In this document: one piece after another, positions 52,525-63,390 of the stretch
Position numbering within the stretch: the stretch's first letter is position 1
Layout of the letters: every line of letters begins with the position of its first letter
From: Doryteuthis pealeii
Taxonomy: Eukaryota > Mollusca > Cephalopoda > Myopsida > Loliginidae
Direction of reading: 5' to 3'
Length of the DNA: 64,000 nt
Assembly (NCBI GenBank): GCA_023376005.1
Contig: CM042141.1
Span: 95,142,486 to 95,206,485, forward strand
Notes under the pieces: model-generated
The model's database searches: none
What the model saw: only the letters and a program-made list of their open reading frames with translations
Told to the model about the DNA's origin: nothing
Program-made: the position numbers and the translations under genes

Positions 52525-53697
52525 TTTGATGGGTCCACCTCAGACCGTTTCAGCATTCATTGTGGTGTCAAGTAGGGATGCGTGTTGGCACCCACTCTGT
52601 TTGGGATCTTCTTTTCCCTCCTTCTGCGCCAAGCTTTTGGTAAAACAACAGGAGTCTACCTTCACACAAGGACAGATGGTAATCTGTTCAATCTCTGCCA
52701 AAACACAGGTCAAGCAAATTCGGGACATGCTATTTGCTGATGATGCAGCAGTGTTAGCACACTCCCAGGAGCACCTGCAAACACTCATGGACCAGTTCAC
52801 CGAAGCCTACCAGGACTTCAGCCTGACCCTTAGTATAAAGAAAACCAAGACTATGGGTCAGGAACTGTAAATCCTCCCTCCATTATCATCAACAACTACA
52901 CCCTGGAAGCCGTAAACACATTCACCTACGTTGGGTCCACCATCACCGACAACCTGTCACTTGATACTGGACTCAGTTTCCTGATCAGAAAAGCTACCTC
53001 AACTTTTGGGAAGCTCACAGCAAGAATGTGGGACAACAGCAAGCTCACTATCCGTACAAAGGTACAAGTGTATAGGGCATGTGTTATCAGCACCCTCATG
53101 TATGGAAGTGAAACATGGACCTTATACTCCCACCAAGAGTGGCGGCTAAATAACTTCTACCTTCGCTGCCTTAGACATATACTGGGCATCACCTGGAGGG
53201 ACAGGGTCACTAACACGGCAGTTCTAGAGAGAGCTCACCTCCCCAGCTTGTGTTCTCTACTGAGGCATCGTCATCTCTGATGGCTGAGTCATGTACGTTG
53301 GATGAATGATGGACGAATCCTGAAAGACATTCTTTATGCAGAGCTTACATCTGGTAAAAAACAGATTGGTCACCCCCAGCTGCGATTCAAGGATGTCTGC
53401 AAGAATGATATCGGGTGCTTTGGCATTGCCCCTTCCAGCTGGGAAAATTTGGCTCAGGACCGCCCTCGGTGGCGGCAGAATCTCTGTAGAGGACTGTTCA
53501 TGTTAGAAGTCACCCTGACGCAACACTATGAAGCTAAGAGGTCTAGAAGAAAGCAGCAGCAACAAAGCACCGGCACATCAACATCTTCAGGGACAGCATT
53601 CAAATGCGAAATCTGTGGTCAAGAATGTTTTTCAAGCATCGGACTTCACAGTCACAGGAGGCACTGTAACTTCGGGGGCATGAAAACTTTATTATAG
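52525..53697 (+). pseudogene. LINE reverse transcriptase, C-terminal 390 codons
   Basis: Encodes part of a LINE RT that copies RNA at the insertion site. The palm motif FADD is at 52733-52744 (MLFADDAAVLAHS), followed by TFTYVGSTITDNLS, LMYGSETWTLYSHQEWRL, FYLRCLRHILGITWRD and a C-terminal CxxC...HxxxxH finger (KCEICGQECFSSIGLHSHRR). Three frames are needed: a stop in the motif GVK*GC at about 52573, a shift near 52698, a shift near 52860, and TGA at 53278-53280 where CGA (Arg) is expected. Stops look like C-to-T changes. The 5' half, including endonuclease, is absent. Confidence 0.85.
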
Positions 53698-53954
53698 ACT
53701 TCCAAGAATGAAATGCCAATACAATACAATTACTAGGAATACTTGAAACCATAAAACTGTGCAAATCATTATAGTAATACTTGATATCATATAACTGTGT
53801 ACAATACTATTCAAGAAACAACTATAAGTATTATTTTAATAATCAAAAAAGGTTCTAATCTGATAATCATGTGCCAAGGTATTCATACTAAATTGACAAT
53901 CACTACATAATAAAAAATATTCATAATGTTGCTGTCTTCTATAATGGATATTTG

Positions 53955-54440
53955 GCATGTGGTGTAATGGTTAGCATTGTAGAAAAGGGACATGGCAAGA
54001 TGGGTTCAAATCCTGGACAAGGCTTTTTGCATTTCACATAGGGCTAATACCCCTGAGAAAAGGTATGAATCCAACTATTCTCCCTCAACTATGCATAAAT
54101 AGTAGAGTGGACTGGGCTCTTTAACCTTGTTTAGGCAACCAGTCTAGGAGAAGGAAAACTCTGAATTCAAATCTGTCATCATCATCATCATCATCATCAA
54201 GCTGGGAAGGAGGGGAGCTGCAGCCGTTTGTCCATTTTGCTCTTGTGTTTTGTTTATACACTGCATAATCAAAGAAGTATGTCACCAATTTTCCTTCTCG
54301 TTTATACTTGAAGCTGCATTCATACCTTTCCCAAGGGTATTAGTGCTATGTGAAATGAAAATAGCCTTGACCAGGATTTGAACTCTGGTCAATGTGTCCA
54401 TTTCTTATGATGATAACCATTACACAATGTGTGTCTCTTT
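53955..54440. mobile_element. SINE-B plus copy and SINE-B minus copy
   Basis: Plus copy 53955-54175 (GGCATGTGGTGTAATGG head, GGTTCAAATCCTGGAC B box) ends in ATC repeats. A minus fragment lies at 54310-54440 (CAGGATTTGAACTCTGG, ACCATTACACAATGTGTG). Confidence 0.8.
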
Positions 54441-54462
54441 GTGCATGACATAATATAAATAC

Positions 54463-54780
54463 ATGTTCTTGTGGCAGGAGAAGATGAGTCGAGTGGCGGA
54501 AATGGGGACGTTCCATATTCTCGAAGGATGCTGGTTAGACTTTGTTTGGCGTGTCAGACTTTCATCTAAGATTGAACCCGTGTCCTTCTGAATATGAAAA
54601 GGTGATACTTGACTTTAGCACTGAAGATTGAGTTATCTTAAGTTCCTGTATGTTACACCCAGATGCCGGTATGAAGGCTATAAGCATGGGTATAAATAAA
54701 CCAGGAGAAACAGAGGATTGAGAGAGCAAACCAGCATGTGTTACATGTTAGAGACAGCAGCAACCATGTAGAGGCTTAGA
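54463..54780 (+). mobile_element. Possible solo LTR
   Basis: Higher GC than its surroundings, a TATA-like GGTATAAATAAACC (54689-54702), GAGCAAACCAGCATGTG after it, ending in a GAA run. No clean TG/CA ends. Could equally be a SINE-like or gene fragment. Confidence 0.25.
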
Positions 54781-54849
54781 AGAAGAAGAAGAAGAAGAGA
54801 AGAAGAAGAAGAAGAAGAAGAAGAAGAAGAAGAAGAAGAAGAAGAAGAA
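54778..54849. repeat. (GAA)n microsatellite
   Basis: AGA/GAA run of about 70 bp. A second occurs at 56027-56081. Confidence 0.95.
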
Positions 54850-54929
54850 ACACCAAAAAATAGAAGTCAACATTTCATGACCCCTCAACAAAGATTTTTT
54901 GTGTTAATTTAAAATTCTTTTTCTCACAG

Positions 54930-55065
54930 TTCTGAATCAAATCCTTGCTGGATGCCCCATATTTGTGACCTTGTGTCACATCCTACCCATGGTGAATGGG
55001 TTGGGTAACTACCTTGGGTGTCCTATTGTAGTGTAACGGTTAGGAAGCTTTTTGTGTTAATTTAA
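54930..55065 (+). mobile_element. SINE-D tail and next head
   Basis: GCTGGATGCCCCATATTTGT, CCTTGTGTCACATCCTACCC, GAATGGGTTGGGTAACTAC, then GTCCTATTGTAGTGTAACGG. Confidence 0.6.
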
Positions 55066-55425
55066 ATTTTAGTTTTCTCACAGTTCTGAAATGAGTTGTT
55101 AAATTAATATTCTGGTTGAAGTCTTAAAAAAAAAAACTGTAAATCTTTTCGTATAGAATGATCTACTCAGACTCGTTTCCCCATCTTGGTTATTATAAGC
55201 CACAAAGTTACAGCCATTGTAATCAGTAACCTGGGAAATTTAAACTGGACATTTAATTTGATCTATGTAGGTAAATTGTTCACATTTCATTGTCCATACT
55301 CAGACGATATTTCATATTAGTTGTTTCTTCTTAGTTAATTTGTTCTTGTGATGTCACTTGTCTGTAACTAAATACATTTTAACCAATGCTTTTGTAGAAG
55401 AACAATAAATGGTTGAATACTGTTT

Positions 55426-55905
55426 TCTCATTTATACATATATAAAGGACAGTTGGTAGGAAGCGCGTGGTGTAATGGTTAAAGTCATGGGAAATGGACT
55501 CGTCGCCCCGAGTTCAAACCCTGGACGTGGTAATTGCATTTCATTTAGCACTAATATCCTTGGGAAAGGTATGAATTCTACTCTCCCTCCAGCTATGGGT
55601 AAATAATAGGGCAGACTGGGCTCTTTAACCTTGGTTAGGCAACCGGTCTAGGAGAAGGAAAACTCTGAATTCAAACCTCTTGAACTCCGCTTAAAAAATT
55701 GACCTTGTGTCGCATCCTGTTCGTGCGAGGGGTTGGTAAATATATATAAAGGACAGTTGGTGTGTGTATATGTATGTATGTGGTACAAGTAAGAGATCTA
55801 ATTTTTGGTACCAGTATTTATTATACTAACACACAACTTTCATTGTTTGAAAGAGTTTGATATTTTTTTTAAAAGTGAAAAACCAACCTACCCTAATGAT
55901 CAGTA
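55426..55905 (+). mobile_element. Helitron family-2 5' part, split by SINE-B
   Basis: TTATACATATATAAAGGACAG (55431 on) then, after the SINE, GTGTGTGTATATGTATGTATG and AAGAGATCTAATTTTTGGTA. It matches the 5' end at 39494 and the interior block at 6480. No CTAG end here. Confidence 0.65.
55458..55741 (+). mobile_element. SINE-B, full length, with 20-bp TSD
   Basis: Flanked by ATATATAAAGGACAGTTGGT (55438-55457 and 55742-55761), a perfect direct repeat. Head GCGCGTGGTGTAATGG and GAGTTCAAACCC, complete body, ending GGGGTTGGTAA. The intact target duplication makes it one of the youngest insertions here and fixes the true ends of SINE-B. Confidence 0.93.
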
Positions 55906-56026
55906 ACCTGCCTATAGCAGTCCATGCCTTTCCTATGTGTATATTGATATTGCTTTCTGTAGACAAGATATTACTACCTAGGTATGTGAACTTGTGTACT
56001 AAATATAGAGGCTTACCATCCAGTGT

Positions 56027-56081
56027 GGAGAAGAAGAAGAAGAAGAAGAAGAAGAAGAAGAAGAAGAAGAAGAAGAAGAAG
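56027..56081. repeat. (GAA)n microsatellite
   Basis: GAA/AGA run of about 50 bp. Confidence 0.95.
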
Positions 56082-56401
56082 ATTTATTTTTACACATTAC
56101 ATAATATAAACAATGTTACATAAAACAAAACAAAACAAAAAAAACGTAATGTTGGCTGTTGTATTAATGTGTGGAGGATGATCTCTAATTAGGACAGAGT
56201 CTATTCTAGTAGTGACCACCTCAATTTTTCATTTTCCTTTTTTTTTTATTTTTTATTTTTTTTTGGGGGGGGTATTTTGACATAGTTTGAAATGTCTCCA
56301 TGGGGTCAAAATATTTTATAAACATTTTTCTATATTGTTTGTTTACTTTTGTTTAAAAGAATGGATGTTATTAATTTTCTGTCGTCTGCTTTATTTTCCA
56401 G

Positions 56402-56509
56402 ATTCAGTCTTGGTGGCGTGGTGTGATGGTTCGAAGAGGTTTTGGTGCTTACCGAAAGAAAAAAGGCAAGAAGAGTAAAAAAGGGAAAAAAGGAAAAGGC
56501 AAAAAGTAG
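56402..56509 (+). CDS. Terminal exon of an IQ-motif protein
   Basis: An acceptor with a pyrimidine tract (GTCGTCTGCTTTATTTTCCAG, AG at 56400-56401) opens a 35-codon exon: IQSWWRGVMVRRGFGAYRKK, then a lysine/glycine-rich tail and TAG (56507-56509). The first twelve residues fit the calmodulin-binding IQ motif (I-Q-x3-R-G-x3-R). A C-terminal IQ plus a KKGK tail recalls axonemal dynein regulatory complex proteins such as IQCG/DRC9. That is recall, not alignment. Upstream exons are not in evidence in this window, since the preceding kilobases are transposons, as expected for long cephalopod introns. Confidence 0.65.
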   Translation: MQSWWRGVMVRRGFGAYRKKKGKKSKKGKKGKGKK

Positions 56510-56700
56510 AAAAAATCTATTATCAAATATAGATTGTGATTGTTTGCTGTGGAACAGATTTAATTTAGACAATCAAAAATCGATTTTCAAATCAATCATT
56601 TATTAACTTTTCAAATTGGCTGTTTTTAAAAATATACACCTTATTTTAGCAAAAAGATGCATTTAAACTGTTGTCTACTTAAAGAATGATGCACAACTAT

Positions 56701-56793
56701 AGAAGATAGAACTGCAGACACTAGGAAATGATATCCTTTACTAAATACAATAAATATTTCCTAATACTGATGTTATTATTATTAATATATATA
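56701..56793 (+). repeat. Duplicated 3' UTR block, copy 1
   Basis: AGAAGATAGAACTGCAGACA to TATTATTATTAATATATA. Four differences in about 90 bp from copy 2 at 57305-57397, the two being separated by a Helitron. Confidence 0.85.
56749..56754 (+). terminator. Poly(A) signal AATAAA of the IQ exon
   Basis: AATAAA 240 bp after the TAG, inside a 93-bp block that is repeated at 57305-57397 beyond a Helitron. Confidence 0.5.
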
Positions 56794-57304
56794 TCTTATT
56801 ATAATGGAGATTGTGTGTTTTTCTGTCTGTAACCGAAACTATATCCCTACTCAAGTCACAATTCTCTTAGTTATTTACGTCAAATTCTCCATGATTTCAT
56901 TCTTTTAAACCTTCAGTTATTAATAAAAGTTGTTTTACATTATCAATACTGTTGACCATATCTACGTACTAATAACATGTAATTGTATTTATATATACAA
57001 CAAAATAGCGGTTTACAGTTTGAACGAGAAGGCTAATTTGCATATTGATATTTAAAATTTTATTCTAATAAATATGTGCTTGGTATTATTGATTTCTAAT
57101 TGTTTGGTTTTATCTTAAGAAATATAAACAAAAATCTCGTGGATAAATCTTAAAATAAATTTATTTACAAGAAGAAATAACTGTAATATTATCCTTTACT
57201 TCCTATTTTAACTAAATAGTTAAATTAGGAAAATTTACCAATGAAAGAGGGGAGTAATGGAAAATGATGGAATAGTTAGTTTCAAAGTTGTTCTATTTTA
57301 TTTT
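56794..57304 (+). mobile_element. Helitron family 1, 3' truncated
   Basis: TCTTATTATAATGGAGATTG after an A (56793). It is collinear with 15587-16179 (ACAACAAAATAGCGGTTTAC, GAAGGCTAATTTGCATATTG) but stops before the hairpin/CTAG end, at the start of the second 3' UTR block. Confidence 0.8.
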
Positions 57305-57382
57305 AGAAGATATAACTGTGGACTCTAGGAAATGATATCCTTTACTAAATACAATAAATATTTCCTAATACTGATGTTATTA

Positions 57383-57397
<15 letters not shown>
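57305..57397 (+). repeat. Duplicated 3' UTR block, copy 2
   Basis: AGAAGATATAACTGTGGACT to the following TA run, direct repeat of 56701-56793, also with AATAAA. Confidence 0.85.

Positions 57398-57425
<28 letters not shown>
57390..57425. repeat. (TA)n microsatellite
   Basis: TA run at the end of block 2. Confidence 0.9.
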
Positions 57426-57431
<6 letters not shown>

Positions 57432-57865
57432 ATTTTGTATGTATTTCTGTATATTTGTTTGTTTGTTTGTAGAATGATGGAGGGCACATTCTTTTATAAA
57501 GGAAAATTTGTGGAGACCAACAAAGTTCAAAATCCACACCCCGTTTTTGTCTAAGAAGCTGTTTCAAAACTTTTTACCCCCATAAAGCAAACTGAATAAA
57601 AAATATAATAAGGGTATACATCAATAATACATTAAAAATTGATTGAAAAATGAATAAAAAGTAAAACAAATTAATAAAGGTTAAAATATAATAAAAATAA
57701 AATAAAATAAGAATAAAATAAAAATACAAACAAGAATAATAGTAAGAATAAACAAAAATATATAAAGAATAAAAGATAATAAAACAAATATATAGAAAAA
57801 GAATTTTTATTAATCTATAGATAAATATATATATATATATAATTATATAAATATATATATATATT
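57426..57865. other. AT-rich, AATAA-type low complexity
   Basis: 57590-57830 is built of AATAAAA/AAATAT units. No gene seen. Confidence 0.5.
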
Positions 57866-58090
57866 ATAGAGGCTTGTGGTCTGATGGTTAGAGTCATAGG
57901 AAGTGGACTTGTCAACCTGAGTTCAATTCCTGAAATTGACCTTGTGTCACACATCCTGCTAATGGTTGAGTGATTGGGTAATACATATATTGTCTAATTG
58001 TCAGGGCGGCCTGTCTTTGCTGGATGCCCCATACTTGTGACCTTGTGTCACATCGTACCCATGGCGAATGGGTTGGGTAAATACGTCCAT
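57866..58090 (+). mobile_element. SINE-B head joined to SINE-D tail
   Basis: GAGGCTTGTGGTCTGATGG, GAGTTCAATTCC (SINE-B type head), then GCTGGATGCCCCATACTTGT, CCTTGTGTCACATCGTACCC, GGGTTGGGTAAATAC. Confidence 0.6.
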
Positions 58091-58099
58091 TGACTACTG

Positions 58100-58840
58100 G
58101 TCAAGCATTAACAATTCCTGAGAATTTAAATCTATTCACATTTTCAATTTTCTATTGTGTCATAAACATGAAGATGGTCAGTTAAAAAAAGATTTTTGTG
58201 TAAAAATTCATCTAATCGCCTCTTTAACATGGACATCATATCTGCAATCATTCTGAGTCGTTGAGTGACTGATCAACTTGAATGATTTAAATTCCTATTT
58301 AGATATTCTTTCTTTTGCATCTTGATGTGCATGTGAATACACAATGTTCATAACGTTCATCAATATTCTGTGAATCTTTAGAAAATCTTTGTGCAGCTGC
58401 ACATGACATGCATTATTTGTCCATTTCACTTTGCATACAAAAATATTGCAATTGCTGTTTTATTCAATTTTACCAAAAAGATTTTTCAAATTGATGCGTT
58501 ATGCAATTTTTGAACTGACCATTTTTGACAGCATGTTAGAAAAAGAAAAAAAGATGTCCCCATTTGTGTACAGAAATGAAATTGGCAACACAGGTTCAAA
58601 TGCTAGACATGGTTGTTTGTGTGTTTTTTTTTAATTATCTTAGTGAGTTTTTAGTAATGAGTATTACCAGCCAAGCATTGTACATGAAAAAATGCTTTAA
58701 AAAATAAATATGATACATTTTTTTTTTTTTAAATTATCTATATCAGTTCTTTATCCACTGTTATCAGGTGACATTAGGTAAACAAGGATGTTTATATTTA
58801 AAACGAATTTTCAAAATTGGAATATCTTGATATTTTAGAT
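58100..58840. other. No supported feature
   Basis: AT-rich, with a poly(T) run near 58720. No repeat recognised. Confidence 0.35.
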
Positions 58841-58844
58841 ACAG

Positions 58845-58950
58845 AATAGGAGAAGGAAAAAACTCTGAATTCAAACCAGCTTTACTCCGCTTAAAAAAAG
58901 ATTAACCTTGTGTCACATCCTGCCCGTGGTGAAGGGGTTGGGTAATTAAC
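58845..58950 (+). mobile_element. SINE-B 3' fragment
   Basis: GGAGAAGGAAAAAACTCTGA, AACCTTGTGTCACATCCTGC, GAAGGGGTTGGGTAATTA. Confidence 0.7.
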
Positions 58951-58989
58951 AAAGTATGACAGCAAACTGAAGATGTGAGTAGATTGAAA

Positions 58990-59450
58990 CAATCAGGTGT
59001 TGTCTATAATTTCCCAATGGTCAAGGTGAAATGGTTAGCAAGCTAGTCTCTCAGATTCATTACTACTGAATAATGAGTTCCGTCTTCTCTGGGTGCCCCA
59101 TACTTGTGACGATGTGTCACATCCTTCCCATAGCAAATAGGTTGGGTAAATAGGGCATCCCATCATAGCATAATGGTTAGCAGGCTAGTCTCGCAGATCT
59201 TTTACTACTGTATAGCAAGTTTGATCCTTTCTGGATGCCCCCATACTTCCAACCCATAGCAAACCAGTTGGGTAAATACCAACATAGAGATACTTACAGG
59301 TGTCCCATCATGGCGCAATGGTTAGCAAGCCAGACTTGTAGATTCATATCTACAAAATAGCAAGTTCAATCTTTTCTGGATACCCAATACTTGTGACCTT
59401 GTGTCACATCTGACCCATGGTGCACTGGTCAGGTAAATACTGACATCCCC
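58990..59450 (+). repeat. Three tandem SINE-D copies
   Basis: Units start at about 58998, 59155 and 59310 (GGTGTCCCATCATGGCGCAA type head with A box, TAGCAAGTTCAATC B box), each ending GGGTTGGGTAAATA or variant. Spacing 155 bp, all in the same orientation. Confidence 0.75.
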
Positions 59451-60330
59451 TTTGGTCAATCTATATCATGTGGTTCATACACACATGCTGTGATTAATTT
59501 TACACAATAACTGTTGTATTATTTAACCTTTTATATCATTATATATTCTAATATTATTTTATAATCTAGGAGAAGGAAAATTAGTTTATACTTGTCCATT
59601 GATCAGTCTATATCATGTGGTTCATATACGCATGATGTGGTTAAACATACATAAGCCCAGTCATATTATTTAATAGATACACCCTGTATATTTCAAATGT
59701 TATGTATCTGGTTTATCTTATACTACATGATAATCCATAATGATATTTTAGAGTAATAATAAGTATTAAAATGATAGTATGCATTTAAAAAATACTATTT
59801 GATATCAAGAATATTACATTTTTAACCTCGTGTAGCATTGCAGCAAACAGTACACAAGCGACATTCAACATAGGTAGTGGGTTAAACAAAACCAACATAG
59901 AAAAGATTAGTGGTCTGCAGATAGGCCTAAGGGGTTGTTTATTTCTCTCTCACCCAGTGTAGTCTTTTCAGTGAAAGAGAAAAAGTATAAGTTAATCTTT
60001 TCTATTAGAAATTCCATTCATTATCACTATCCTGCAACTAGTTTAAAACATTCCTCAAAACGGAGCACACAAAACAGATGTCTGTTCCCTGTGAGACAAC
60101 CAGCTGAAAAGGATGAGTCCTCTTACTACTGCTTGTGGTGTTGGGGTGATGGAAGGGACATATCCATTTCCACATTTCTTCATAAAATTTGGAACTTCTG
60201 GTGTTTTTAGACCCTTTGTGTGCTAAAAACTTTCTTTTCTTTTTTCTTATTTTTCTATTTCTCTTTATTTAGAAATTAGATTACCATTTTCTTTTCAATT
60301 TAAATTTTCTATAAATCATTTAATTATGTT
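59450..60330. other. Short duplicated block, otherwise no feature
   Basis: CTATATCATGTGGTTCATA occurs at 59460 and 59609. An open stretch of 91 codons at 59935-60210 has no known motif. Confidence 0.3.
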
Positions 60331-60335
60331 ACATT

Positions 60336-60420
60336 ACCAACTCAGGACATGAGTAGCACATCTTTGGTAATCTGAAGTGTGTGGTAAAGCAGCATCTGGG
60401 AGCTGACAGTATTAATTTTT
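60336..60420 (+). mobile_element. SINE-A middle fragment
   Basis: CCAACTCAGGACATGAGTAG, GTGTGGTAAAGCAGCATCTG, GGGAGCTGACAGTA. Confidence 0.6.
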
Positions 60421-60430
60421 ATTATTCATT

Positions 60431-60880
60431 GTAGCCGAGCAGATTCCCAGCCCCCACGAACGAAACGAGTCTGGATATGTTTGGCCTGTGCGAGGGGGAG
60501 GAGTGTGGCGAGTGACCACAGAAATTGAACTCGTTCCCTCTTCGTCGCTGAAATGCTGGTGAAATTCCTCACGAGCAGTGCAGAGTAACCCGGGTGTAAA
60601 GTTGCGTTGTGATGATTGATGCGTGCTGATGAATGTTGAATGTGCAGCACGTGCAATTCAGAGTAAGGAGCCCACATGAAGACAGTAATCGGGTATTTAA
60701 GGACCTGTTAGAGAAAAGACTGCAGTAGCATTTTGGAGCAAATGTGTCGGACTTGACTGTGCCCCCCCACCTTTTACTTTCATTCCTATTTCATTCATAA
60801 AAAAAGAAAAGAATACAGGTAGTATTATAAAGAAATTGAATTGTAAGGTGGTGGCAATAAAAAAGATTTTAAATTGTTAT
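60431..60880 (+). mobile_element. CpG-richer, LTR-like segment
   Basis: Starts TGTAGCCGAGCAGATTCC, has many CpG (CGAACGAAACGAG, TTCGTCGCTG), a TATA-like GGGTATTTAAGG (60690-60701), and AATAAA (about 60853). Promoter and poly(A) at LTR-like spacing. Ends and TSD are not clear. An alternative is a host CpG island promoter. Confidence 0.35.
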
Positions 60881-61710
60881 TAGTTCAGGCTTCATTTTTA
60901 TCTATTGTGTTTATTTATTTATTCATTTTTGGACATCTCCCTTTTTTTATCTTCTACTCACATTAACTTTTGAAAAAAAAAACACATAGAAAAAAATATT
61001 TAAATGCAGAATACGTCTCAAGAATAAACACAAGACCATCTTTAGAAAACAATATACCTGATACAACATAAAAGAATGGATACTTGAGGGATACTGACAA
61101 TAGGCCACTCTGCATATATGGAATCCTAGTGAAATTAATAATATTTGCATTGGCAGTGATATGAAATTTTTCTAATTCATAGACAGCAGAAGAGTTGATT
61201 GATTGATTAATTTCAATTACATATCAACCTGCCTCAGTTTACTTGAGTTTAGGAAATCACATACGTTTATATTTACATTTTTGTGTTGTTTTAGAAAAGA
61301 TTTTCACACTATGTATTTGACCACAGATGGGCAATAACAAATACTAGTAGTCAAAGGCGGAGTGAAACTGGGACTAATGGAAATGTTGGGATACTCAGCA
61401 ATCCCTCACCCCCACCCCCGATATTCAGAACTATAGACTTACCCTTTTAACTACTTATATAAAATGTAGGTAAAATAATAGCAAGTCTAAGAAATGATTT
61501 TATGGATAGGATATCAGAAAATGAAGCAGGAAATTATTTTGATCATAGAGAATAATCATTATCATTTCAAGAATTATTCAAACTATTGGACTCCTTCATT
61601 TTATGTGTGCTATTGTTGTTACATTTTAGCAGATCCTTTCTGCAGCCTTCTTCATGAGGAAAGAGAGGGACCATTGTTCATGACATACATCAGCCTCACA
61701 GATGAATGTA

Positions 61711-62004
61711 TATATCTTCCAATCCCTCCGCACAAGCAGAATACGAAACAAGATCAATTTCTTAAATGGAGTTTAACAGGTTTGAATTCAGAGGTTTCCC
61801 TCCTTTAGACTGGTTACCTGTTCAAGGTTAAAGAGCCCAGTCTGCCATACTATTTACCCATAACTGGAGAGAGAATATATGAATTCATACCTTTCCCAAG
61901 GGTATTAGTGCTATGTGAGATGCAAACAACCTCATCCAGGATTTGAACTCGGGTCAACGAGACAATTTCCTACGACTCTAGCCATTATACCACCTGCCTC
62001 CATA
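61711..62004 (-). mobile_element. SINE-B, full length
   Basis: Inverse SINE-B with CCAATCCCTCCGCACAAGC at the left, GGATTTGAACTCGGG (B box) and CCATTATACCACCTGCCTCC (head) at the right. Confidence 0.83.
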
Positions 62005-62384
62005 TTACAGATGAATTTCGATTTTGGTTTTTATTATCAGGGAAAAGAACTGGAGATGATCTTTATAGATAAGGATTATCTGGGTTTATCTGTTTCATGA
62101 GTTGCTAAGAATAGGCTAATCTGATCCGACCAGCATCTTTGCCATCATTTCTTATCTGTTTGTCACAATGTCCTGTTAAAATAGACCCCCCCATGTTTCT
62201 CTTAGACGTTGTCCACCTTAAGAAGGCTGTAGAATAGATTGATCAAAACATGGTAACAGAAAAAACAACAAAAAATCCCAGAACAGATGAACTTAACAAC
62301 TCTTGATTTTAATCTTATCTTTTTACTGATGTGGCAAAAAATAGCATCAATGACTGATGATACATTCATAGTATTAGGAATGGG

Positions 62385-62443
62385 ATGATGCAGCATTTCA
62401 TCCATCTATCTATTCTATTTTGCTTATATACTGCATTGCATAG
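62385..62443 (-). pseudogene. LINE RT fragment downstream of insertion
   Basis: Minus strand: LCNAVYKQNRIDRWMK, CCIIPF, which continues the RT finger region of the LINE at 63463-64000. Then homology is lost. Confidence 0.65.
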
Positions 62444-63390
62444 TGTAACATAATGGACGGGCCCTACCCGGGAACACCTATATTTGTGGCCTTATGCCAG
62501 ACACACAGAGAAACCTTAAAAAAATGTAGTACTGATTCTCTGATATTACTGGGTGGTCTTTGAAGAATCGGCACGAAAAGAAATAAAAAACCTTAATGAG
62601 ATTTTGGCGACGTGGAGTCTATGTTTAACGAAAACCTAGTATTCTTGACGGCCAGTCGTCATTTGATCTAAAAGGCCATGAACTCTCTTTGACCAGAATG
62701 ATTCGAAACAATTGAATGTTCTTTTCCTTCTAGAAAGAATTAGATAGTTCCAGAAAAAATGATTCTAGATGATTCCTTTGAGATAGTACATAAGGAACCC
62801 GACTAGGAACCTGTCAGTTAGTCAGTGAGAACAGTCAAGGCAGTTGGCCGGGTGGAGTTGGACAGTCAGAGTTTGGGAAGCAAACTGTAGTCGCTGAGGA
62901 CGAGAAAAGGGCTGGCCTTAATATTTACCAACTGATGAAAGTTTGTCACTCACAAGGACTGAAACTCTAAGGACCATAGAAAGATATCAATTAAACTGAC
63001 ATTCTCTCTCTCTCAAAGTTAAGAAGCTGAAATTGAATTTACCCCAATAAACTCATGAAAATAGACTCGGCATTATAGTCATCTTTACTACAATGAAAAA
63101 TACTATGACAGTATTGTGAATGGGACAACCACTAGACACCCGTGGAGATAGTCAATTGACCGTGACTAAGAGCCCGCGGTGTGCGTAAGGTGATACTTCC
63201 TTGACCTGCTACTAGCGACCAAGAACTGCTGGATATAGTAAACAACCAAAAGTTTACGCGTGTGAACGCCACCACCACGTTACATATATGATAATAGTGT
63301 CGTGCATTTTGAGGCACTGTGAGACACGTGAAACGCCACCGCCACGTTACTTATACGATTTAGTGTAGCAGTAAAAAGACCGCCATAACA
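62444..63390. mobile_element. Solo-LTR-like insertion in a LINE
   Basis: Splits a LINE reading frame. Starts TGTAACATAATGG and ends CGCCATAACA (TG...CA). GC and CpG are higher than the LINE. It contains ACATAAGGAACCCG and, later, AATAAA (63046-63051). An internal imperfect duplication (AACGCCACCACCACGTTAC and AACGCCACCGCCACGTTAC) lies near the right end. Target duplication is unclear (CATAG/AATAG). Confidence 0.5.

Noticed and set aside
59935..60210. 91-codon frame with Cys/Trp-rich end
   Set aside because: No known motif and flanked by uninformative AT-rich DNA.
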